Shown: piece after piece, positions 56,143 through 64,000 of the stretch
Numbering within the stretch: the stretch's first letter is position 1
How the letters are laid out: every line of letters begins with the position of its first letter
From: Zantedeschia hybrid cultivar
Taxonomy: Eukaryota; Streptophyta; Magnoliopsida; Alismatales; Araceae
Assembly (NCBI GenBank): GCA_030544215.1
Contig: JARZZO010000016.1
Span: 40,942,001-41,006,000 of the forward strand
DNA length: 64,000 nucleotides
Reading direction: 5' to 3'
Made by a program: the position numbers and the translations under genes
The notes under the pieces: generated by a model
Databases searched by the model: none
Told to the model about the DNA's origin: nothing
Seen by the model: the letters and a program-made list of their open reading frames with translations, nothing else

Positions 56143-57753
56143 TCAAGATTTCTTGGGTACCACTTGAGTTGGACTGACCCATTTACTGTCTGATATTGGG
56201 TAAATGATACCCGCATCCAGCCATTTCACAACTTCCTTCTTCACTACTTCTTTCATATTGGGATTAAGCCGCCTTTGCATCTCCCGACTGGGCTTAGAAT
56301 TCTCTTCCATATAGATATGATGCATGCAAATGGACGGGCTAATTCCCTTTAAATCTGCCACTGACCATCCAATAGCACCCTTGTGGTCTTTGAGGACCTC
56401 GGTTAATTGGGCCTCCTGCGGCGATGTGAGATTTGCCGCAATGATGACCGGGAGAGTTTGATCCGGGCCCAAAAAGATATACTTGAGAGACTCAGGTAAT
56501 GGTTTGAGTTCGAGCTCAGGAGGGTCCTCTAAGGATGGCAAAGCGGGCTCAGACTGTAAGGCTGGTAAAGGTTCAACCTTGGGCCAAGATGTTAATGGGC
56601 CAGGAGAGTCCTTTAGAGTGTTGGCTTCCTCCAAAAAGTCATATGTGGACATCTCATTTTCTTCAACCAGATTATCCCATATATCAATAGTGTGGCATTC
56701 TTTTTCAGGATCTGGGTATTGAGATGCTTTGAAGACATTAATCTGGACCTTTTGACCCTCGAATGAAATGTCCATTATGCCAGTTTCACAATTTATATTA
56801 GCTTTGGCAGTGGCTAAGAATGGACGACCTAAGATGATCGGGGTGTGAATGAGTTCCTCAGGTAATGTCATATCTAGAATAAGAAAATCCACGGGAAAAT
56901 AACAATCATGAACCTTTACAATAACATCATCAATTAATCCCCGTGGAGTTTTCACAGACCTATCAGCCAACTGCAAGATGATGGATGTGGGCTTTAATTC
57001 TCCAATATCAAATTTTTCATAAATGGCTGTTGGCAATAGATTCACACTAGCACCTAGATCCAATAAAGCTCTATCAAATGTAACTCCAGCTAAGTCACAT
57101 GAAATTAGAGGTGCTCCAGGATCCTTTAACTTCTTGGGTAAATGATTCATCACAATTGCACTAACATCCTCAGAAAGCCGAACCTTTTCGGGTGCCATTC
57201 TAGATTCTCTTCGTGGAGTACATAATTCCTTGAGAAACTTAGCATAGGCTGGCACATGCTTGATGGCATCGAGGAGTGGAATATTAATTTGGACTTGTTT
57301 GAACAAATCCAACAACTCCTCATTCTGGGCCAGTTTCTTCCTGGTATTGGACTTAGCTAACAACGCATTAGGAAATGGTACCCTAGGTTTATAAGAACTT
57401 GGGCCTTCATCAATCTTCCCTTTTCCTTTCAGATCCTCCTCCAACTTATCCATGATGGGTTCAGTCTCACTATCACTTTCAATTTCCTGAGGCCCATCAG
57501 TAGAACCTTTGGCTAACTCTCCATCTGCATGTGGTTTTTCTAAACTTCTCCCACTCCTAAGGGCTGAAATGGCTTTAGCATTCTCAAATTGTGTCCCTTT
57601 AGGTTGTGGTACCGGGCCAGGCTGAGGTAAAAGGCCCGATTGCTGTGGAAAACCCGGAGGTTGATTCCTTGGATTGGCAACGGGTTGACTAGGGAGTTGG
57701 CCTACTTCTCTTCTCATCGCGGCCTCAACTAGTTGGCCCATTTGACTTTCCAA
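56143..57753 (-). pseudogene. pol: Athila B gag end, protease and start of reverse transcriptase
   Basis: An open frame of 536 residues. The gag tail has VPFPNALLAKSNTRKK. Protease has ALLDLGASVNLLP and IILGRPFLATAKANINCETG. The linker and the first reverse transcriptase segment (SREMQRRLNPNMKEVVKKEV, ISDSKWVSPTQVVPKKS) follow. One TGA at 56141-56143 separates it from the palm domain. The DLGA active site is shared with Athila A, so it is likely the family form. Confidence 0.92.
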
Positions 57754-57782
57754 TTTAGCAATGGATTACTGCTGGGTCAAAA

Positions 57783-59252
57783 TCAGTTGTTGGAGTTGAG
57801 TGAATTTATCATCAAAGTTGGGCTGAGGAGGTTGTTGGTAAGTGGGTGGAGGATGGTATTGGGTTGGCTGTCGTGATTGGAATGAGTGGTAGTGGGCCGG
57901 TTGACCTGATTGATATTAGGCCGATTAACCTGATTGATATTGGGCCGATTGACCTGATTGATACTGGGCCGGTTGAGAAAACTGGGCTTGAGATCCCCTA
58001 GCCTGAACATTTCCATAGAAATTAGATTACTGTTGGAATGAATTCTGTGGCTTTGGGGCTTGATGCATGGGAGGATTGGACATTGGTAATGGGGCCTGCT
58101 GATTCTTCTAAGAGAAATTAGGGTGGTTCTCCAGCCCGGATTGTAAGTATTTGAGAATGGATCATTATTGGGCCTGGAGAATCCCTGGGCAGCCTGAACT
58201 TGTTCTTGAATGAATGGTGGAAGTTGGGCCGCAGTTGGGCATTCATTCACTTGATGGGTTGGACTTACGCATAAGGCACAAATATCATGATTCGCAGAAA
58301 ATGGGCCTTCATATGGACTAGACTGTGTTGGGTAAGTAGGCTCTTGCTTGTTTAAGGCCAAGAGTTGGTCTAGTTTCTGGGCCAAGATGTCTACCTTATC
58401 TAATTTCTGATTAATCAGATTTATGTCCATTCTTGATTCGGGCTCTCCGCGGGCCCTAAGTTCATACATTCCAGTCCGTTTAGATGGCCCAACAGACCTT
58501 TCATAAGATGATAATGAGGCATGATTAATGGAATTTTCACTTAACATCTCAAACAGATCATAGGCCTCATCTTCATTTTTCATCATGAATGCCCCTCCAC
58601 ATGAAGCATCCACCATTTGTCTGAACTGTTCAGACAATCCTTCATAGAATGCTTGGACAATTTTCTATTTTGAAAGCCCATGATGAGGGTATTTTCTAAG
58701 CAATTCTTTCAGTCTTTCCCAAGATTCATAGATCAATTCCCCGGGAGTTTGGGTAAAACTCGTGATGGCCCTTCTCATGGTATTGGTCCGCCCGATGGGA
58801 TAGAACTTCTTGAGAAATTCTTTCTACATCTCTTCCCATGTCCTAATGGGCCTTCCTATAGTTCCCAACCAATATTTAGCCTTGTCCTTTAATGAAAAGG
58901 GAAACAAGGTCAACTTAAGGCCATCATCGGTGAAATTCTGGATTTTCACCGTGGAACAGATTTCTAGAAATTCATTCAGATGCTTATAAGGATCTTCATT
59001 AGTATTCCCATAAAAGGATGGGAGCATCTGAATGGTGCTAGATTTGATTTCATATTGATTGGCTGGATTCTGAGGAAGATGAATACATGATGAAGGTTGA
59101 TATCGATTTGGAATGAAATAGTCCTTCATTTGTTTTGGTGGGTCTTGATTATCAGCCATTGGATCTTGTGGTGGATTTCTTTGATATAGGATTCTTTCTA
59201 TTTCGGCAAGTGGTCCCAGAAGGTTAGGATTTTGAGATCTCCTACCTTGCAT
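57783..59252 (-). pseudogene. gag: Athila B gag
   Basis: Start at 59252 (MQGRRSQNPNLLGPLAEIER), supported because Athila A has the same reading with a damaged start. The core has IQMLPSFYGNTNEDPYKHLN and FPFSLKDKAKYWLG. A TAG near 58823 (glutamine in Athila A) and another near 58662 (tryptophan in Athila A) interrupt it. The frame resumes at 58637 with the knuckle-like CALCVSPTHQVNECP. A run of short tandem repeats (period 24 bp, 57895-57975) and a frame change precede the protease frame. Confidence 0.9.
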
Positions 59253-60175
59253 GCACTAGGACTGATGGAGAGAAGATTTTGTTTTTTATTTCTTATTTTT
59301 TTTTTTTTTATGCAGACAATTTTGACAAACAAATTATCCTAATGATCTAATGTTAACCTAGACTCTCTATGTGAATTTTCTTACAAGGTGAATGGAGTCC
59401 ACCTCGAGTCACAACCACAATCAGTCAACGGCCAGGTAAGAGGTGGGGTAGTGGGAGGCTCCCCCTACTTTCGTAGGGACCTAATTAGAGAAACCACTTT
59501 CCCGCTTAGACGTTTGCCTTTTTACCTCTAGCCTAGACACCGTTGCCAAAAATGGAGGCAACCCGAGATTTAAACCACTCACGGTGTAAACCCTAGATTC
59601 TCTTTCGACTTGCTTTTAGTTGGATTAGGAAATGCCAATGCAAGGAAGGTGATTTATGGGGTAAGGAAGGGTGATCAAATCCCTACCTTATGTGGTTAAA
59701 GTTGCTGCCCTTAGAGTCTTTTTGAATGCAATACAAGACAACAAATCAATGCAAGGTGTGTTGATGCAATCATGAATGACTTGCTAAAATTGAAACACGT
59801 ACCTTTCCCCCGCAATCTTCAACAATTTATGGAAATAACTGTAAAAGGAAACTAACTCATGCTTTCTTAGGATGATGAATGCCTAGTATGGAAGGTTTCT
59901 AATCTTGGCAATGAAGGTTTTTAAATTTAGATGTTCCTCTTTTTGTTTCTTTTTTTTTAGTTAATGGAAACCTATCTAAACTAGAAACTACAAAATTGGA
60001 AACTAACTCAAGTAAGGAAATTGAAACATAGAAAGTTGGAACACACTGACCATGATTTCGCTTTCCTTCTCTTTTTTTTTTTTTTTTTTTCAATATACCT
60101 GCAAAAATAAGAGAAATAAGGTTAGCTAAAGAATAATTACACTAAATCCAAGATAATCAAAATTAAAAATCTAAC
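59253..60175 (-). other. Athila B 5' leader
   Basis: Non-coding in sense. It contains T-rich and A-rich runs (59280-59310, 60070-60090) and the counterpart of the Athila A antisense frame, here frameshifted (59690-59870, plus). Confidence 0.7.
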
Positions 60176-60193
60176 TCCCCGGCAACGGCGCCA
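60176..60193 (-). other. Athila B primer-binding site, tRNA-Asp
   Basis: Minus strand reads TGGCGCCGTTGCCGGGGA, the standard Athila site, five bases from the LTR. Confidence 0.93.
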
Positions 60194-60198
60194 AAAAT

Positions 60199-62281
60199 TG
60201 ATCGTTTCGAATTATGCGTCGTTAAACACATGAAAACGTTCAATGTAAATTTATCCGGCTCACTCAAATCAAATTTTTGGAAATTGATAGTGGTGAGTCC
60301 GAGTCGAACCACAGGGAGATAGAATTTTAATTTTGAAAATTTTGGAGTTTAGTTATCTAAAAATAGATGAAAATTTAAGTGCACTAATTACTTATTCAAA
60401 CTAAAATTAAATTAACTATTATTATCAAAAATCAGAATTACATAAATCAAACAAATCTCTTTTTCTTTTCGTTTTTTTTTTTTTAATTAAACACAATCAC
60501 AATTGAATAATAAACACAACTAAGGAATTATAACAACAAAATAAAAATTATTGTTTAATTGTATAAACCAATAACTCACCCTAATTAAATAAATTAATAC
60601 CTAAGAAAACATCATCTAAATACCAAATAACCAACGACTAATCCTAATTCAATAAACTAATATTGGATTAATGGGGAAGAGAAAGAACAAATCAGCAGCT
60701 GTGGGGGTTTTTGTTGGAGCTGCCGGCGCAGTGGGCCGCTGGAGAGGAGGTGCAGCAAGGAGCATGCATGGCTTGGACGTGTCGCACGGAGCTGCTGGAG
60801 TGCCAGGAAGCTTGCTGTTACGTGGACAGTGGGAAACTGCTACATGCAGGTGGAGAGGCAGGTGCTTGGAGCTGGTGGGTGCTGCTGGATGCAGGCCGTG
60901 GAGCTGCTGGCTTCACGCTTAGAAGAAGCTGGTTGCTGGTTACGTGGCTGTTGCTGGTGCTGGCTACGTGGAGGAGAAACAGCTGCTTGGATGCTGCTAT
61001 GCGTTGGATGAAGCCGGAGGTTACCGGATGCTGCTGGGAACTTGACGTGGAGACCGGCTAGGTGGTGTGCAGGGTTCACCGTACGCATGCATGGAGGAGG
61101 CTGGTGTGCTGGGAAGAAAGAGACGGCGGCTTCAGGCCCGTGGGAGCACCGGCTTCAGGCCCGTGGGAGCTTCAAGCCGCAGGGGTTGCTGGAACTTGTT
61201 GGAGACTGCCGGCACGTGGAGTGGTTGCTGGCTACGCATGGAGGCCAGCGGTTGCTGCTGGAGCCGGGTGAAGCTGCCGCGCGTGGGGTGTATGCAGGTT
61301 GCTGCTGGTTGTTGCAGGACGCGGTGGAGAGAGAGAAGAGAAGAGAGAAGAGAGGGAGAGAACTATGGCTGCTGGAGAGAAAGAGACCGAGAGAGAGAGC
61401 AGAGAGAGAGGTAGAACTAAGAGGATCTAAAAGAGAGAGAAGGAGGAGCTGTCGGGAGGAAGAGAGGAGAAGAGGAGAAAAACCGAAAGAGAGGTGTGCG
61501 TGGAAGAGATTGAGAAGGAGGAAGAGAGTGCTGGAAAACAGAGAGAGAGAGATAGAACAAGAGGGATTAGGGTTCGTTAGCTGCGGAGGAGGAACCGGAG
61601 AGAGGGAAAAGAAAGAGAGAAACCGAGAGAGGGATGCTGGAGAGGAGTTGCGGTTTTTCAAAGAATAATGGAGTGGAGAATCTAGGAGAGAGAGGGGGAT
61701 TATATGGGAGAGAAGAGAGATTGTGTGGAAGAAATTTGGAGAAGGAGTCGGATTCGGATTTGGAGAGGTTTCTTAAAAAAAAGAGAGAGAAGATTTTAAA
61801 ATAAAGAAAGAAAGGGATGTGGCTGAGAAATTGGAGAGAAAGAAGAAAATAAAGGATTTTTGGGAAACTCCAGAGAAAGAAGGAATCAGAGTAATATTAG
61901 GACATCAAATTGCACTTTTACTCATGCTTTAGTTGAATTTATTGAAATCCGAACTCTGGACCTCCCCCAAAATTTTCAAAAACTCCACCAGCTGCTCTGC
62001 ATCATCGGCATGTCCTGTTCATATAAAATAAATATAAATTAGCGCATTATCATAAAAATATCATCATATTTATTCATTTCGTCTCGGTTTTGCCGAAAAA
62101 CCGCAAATGCGCTATGCTCCTTTAATCACATGAAATGACGATGTTTTTAAGTCAGAATTTGATGAAATTGGTACCGTTGGACTTGTTACACAATTATCTA
62201 TCATTTCATGTTATTTTGCAGATAAAAACATGAGTATGATGCATATGATTGTCTTTAAATGATCAATTTAACACTTTATCA
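60199..62281 (-). repeat. Athila B 5' LTR, 2083 bp
   Basis: Same ends and composition as the 3' LTR, with scattered single differences and a 3-bp indel in the CAGCAG run near 60694. It is followed by the CTCCT duplication at 62282. Confidence 0.93.
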
Positions 62282-62286
62282 CTCCT

Positions 62287-63189
62287 CATCTCTTCACCGA
62301 ATGATTGTTCCGTGGCCCTTTGCCATGTGGGCATTTGATGTTGTTGGACCCTTGGAAGACAGAACTAGAGAAATCAAGAAGAAGTCCTTCATCCTCACTG
62401 CTACAGAATACTTCACCAAATGGGCTGAAGCAGAAGCCTTCTCTGAGATCAAGGCATCAACAGTGATCAAGTTCATCAGGCGCAACATTTGGCCAGGTTC
62501 GGAACCCCAAGGGACATCGTCACCAACAATGGACCGCAATTCGTTGCCCAGGAATTTCAGGAAATGTGCAGTAAGTTCGGCATTCAATTACATCATTCAT
62601 CTCCATATTATCCACAAAGTAATGGCCAGGCAGAAGCAACAAACAAAACTCTCATCAGAATCATAAAGAAAACTTGCAAATCACATAATTTCGCAGATTG
62701 GCAAGAACGTTTAGTGGATGCTCTATGGGCATATCGCACCTCAATCCGAACTCCTACCGGTCAAACCCCTTTTTCTCTCACATTCGGATCAAAGGCGGTA
62801 CTTCCATACGAGATCCTTATCCCCTCATTAAGAGTACAATTGGGTCATGATTTAGATTCCGATGGACATCAGGAAGCTTTGTTGATCCAATTGGAGCTCT
62901 TAGATGAAAAGTGAATGATTACTGCCGATCACGCTAAAGTTTATCGTTAAATAATTGCAAGATTTTATGCTAAAAAGGTAATTGAACTTAAATTTGAAGT
63001 GGGAGAGATGGTTCTAAAGCGAAAATTTATAAAATTTTCTGAACCAAGAAATAAGTTGGTTGAACATTGGGAAGGGCCATTTGTGGTTAAAGAGGTGTAT
63101 CCTGGGAATACATATAAGTTGGTAAATGAGCAGGGACAAGAGTTATCTCATCCATGAAATGATGTTTACTTGAAGAAGTTCTACCCTTA
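62287..63189 (+). pseudogene. pol: E6 integrase core and C-terminal domain
   Basis: It resumes after Athila B with AMWAFDVVGPL (first catalytic aspartate). A frameshift near 62490 follows, then TPRDIVTNNGPQF, where the second catalytic aspartate is asparagine (codon 62525-62527 AAC). QSNGQAEATNKTL keeps the glutamate. The C-terminal part includes LVDALWAYRTSIRTPTGQTP and, after a stop at 62912-62914, an SH3-like tail (WEGPFVVKEVYPGNTYKL). The gene ends near 63188. Confidence 0.88.
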
Positions 63190-64000
63190 GGTCACTTATC
63201 TTTTGTTTCAAATAGGAATAGGATAGTCGGCATGATGCTATGACCAGTAGGGCTTATGGTTAGATTTTCAAAAATTGGCTCTATTTCTTTTAGACGTTTG
63301 GAAAAAGGGAAGTCCTTACACGCACTCACGCGTATCATTAAGGAGCAAATAACGGACGAGTCAAAGAGAATGGAAACCAAGCTTAGAAGGAGATAGAACA
63401 CCCTTTTTTCCTCTTACTCGGCCAAAGTCGGGGGACCGTAGCCGTCCGCGGCCTTAGTAGGAGGAAGTCAAACAAAGAAATCAAAAGAAAAAGCCACATC
63501 AATGGCAAAAAGAATCAAAAGCCTCCAGACCAAATGTCAAGTTAGCAAAAGGAGGCAAATGAAGAAAAGGCCTACCAAATCAAATCTCAAAACAAGGCCA
63601 CAAAAAAAAAAAAAAAGAGATCAAATACCAACAGGCAATAGGAGGGAGGAAGGATAATCCCTGAGGTCACCTAACCCTCTCAAGCGGCTTATCTATTCAT
63701 TCTTTTTATTTTGGGTATTCTCTCTTCTTCTTAGTGAGGTTGAAGTGAACTAAGATTCAAAAGTTAAATGGAATTAATGACATGGCAAATTTAACTCTCA
63801 TACTTCCCCAAACCAAACGCTCTTAGAAAAGAAAAGGTGTGTAAGGTCTAGTCGAAGGTTCTTTTGATCTATGTACCATGCCGATTTTTAGAATCTGTCA
63901 ATTTCCCTTGAGACTTCGGGCTTAGGTCAACGTAAGCGGTTTACCGAATGGTACGACGCCGCTAATTCCGGGTTAGCATTGCGCGGTTGGCCATTAGGAT
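63190..64000 (+). other. E6 3' UTR, to window edge
   Basis: Non-coding, purine-rich in the middle, with a poly(A) run at 63601-63616. No second LTR start (TGTAGACACC) is seen, so the 3' LTR lies outside the window. Confidence 0.6.

Larger units (their letters stand above)
50391..62281 (-). mobile_element. Athila B, complete element
   Basis: The 5' LTR is 60199-62281 and the 3' LTR 50391-52471, flanked by CTCCT (50386-50390 and 62282-62286) in the E6 integrase. The primer site is tRNA-Asp. The coding sequence is the best preserved in the window: long frames for gag, protease, reverse transcriptase, RNase H and integrase, with few stops and two frameshifts. It is the same family as Athila A but has a shorter LTR and its own set of mutations. 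LTR-to-LTR differences are fewer than in Athila A. Confidence 0.94.
18620..64000 (+). mobile_element. E6: plus-strand Tat element, nested host of four insertions
   Basis: The 5' LTR is at 18620-20136, followed by primer site, leader array, gag, protease with G-patch, reverse transcriptase, RNase H, a second RNase H and integrase. The 3' UTR runs off the right edge. The element is split at 22380/34612 (Athila A), 38010/48824 (solo Tekay LTR holding E8) and 50390/62282 (Athila B), each with a 5-bp duplication. The second RNase H domain after the first is the hallmark of the Tat lineage. Its own left flank is GCATG (18615-18619), within the E5 reverse transcriptase gene. Confidence 0.9.

Noticed and set aside
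1..64000. tRNA or rRNA genes
   Set aside because: Only primer-binding sites complementary to tRNA ends were found; no cloverleaf or rRNA-like block was seen on either strand by eye.

Overview
The window is a block of nested LTR retrotransposons from a plant nuclear genome, most likely intergenic or pericentromeric heterochromatin of a flowering plant. The evidence is Ty1/copia pol, chromovirus (Tekay/Del-type) gag-pol with a tRNA-Met primer site, Athila gag-pol with a tRNA-Asp primer site, and Tat-type pol with a second RNase H domain. I found no host gene, tRNA, rRNA or CRISPR array. The species cannot be told from the sequence. Every coding region is interrupted and is listed as a pseudogene. 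The one long uninterrupted domain set is in Athila B.

Layout. 1-1781 is the 5' end of a minus-strand Tat-like element (E1: leader, primer site, LTR), sitting in the leader of a minus-strand copia element (E2: leader and 5' LTR, 1782-about 4022). E2 in turn sits in the 5' leader of a plus-strand copia element (E3, about 4023-9989, 3' LTR 8439-9989). E3 is inserted in a minus-strand Tat-like element (E4, gag, 9990-12661). A minus-strand Tekay element (E5, 12662-18619) is inserted at the start of the E4 gag. Its LTR holds a solo copia LTR (14138-15620, duplication GCATT), and its reverse transcriptase region is cut at 18619/18620 by a plus-strand Tat element (E6, 18620 to beyond the window end).

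E6 carries three further insertions, each with a perfect 5-bp target duplication. Athila A (22381-34611, plus, CCCCC) splits gag. An old solo Tekay-type LTR (38011-48823, CCACC) splits reverse transcriptase and itself holds a younger complete Tekay element (E8, 38093-46537, GGTTC). Athila B (50391-62281, minus, CTCCT) splits integrase. The deepest chain is E4 > E5 > E6 > solo LTR > E8, five levels.

The unexplained structure is a set of short inverted repeats. A GGCGTC/GACGCC palindrome of about 35 bp is repeated in the LTRs and leader of E1 (Tat) and in the LTRs of E5, E8 and the solo LTR (Tekay), which are unrelated lineages. E6 carries a different palindrome (TCAGACGGCCA/TGGCC.TCTGA) at the matching places, upstream of its TATA box and just after its primer site, with 30-bp and 32-bp periods. 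The E3 copia leader holds four hairpins with an identical inner core and different but complementary outer arms. Copia LTRs and Athila 3' UTRs hold further hairpins whose arms change together while the loop stays the same. All boundaries and comparisons were read by eye, with no alignment or database search.
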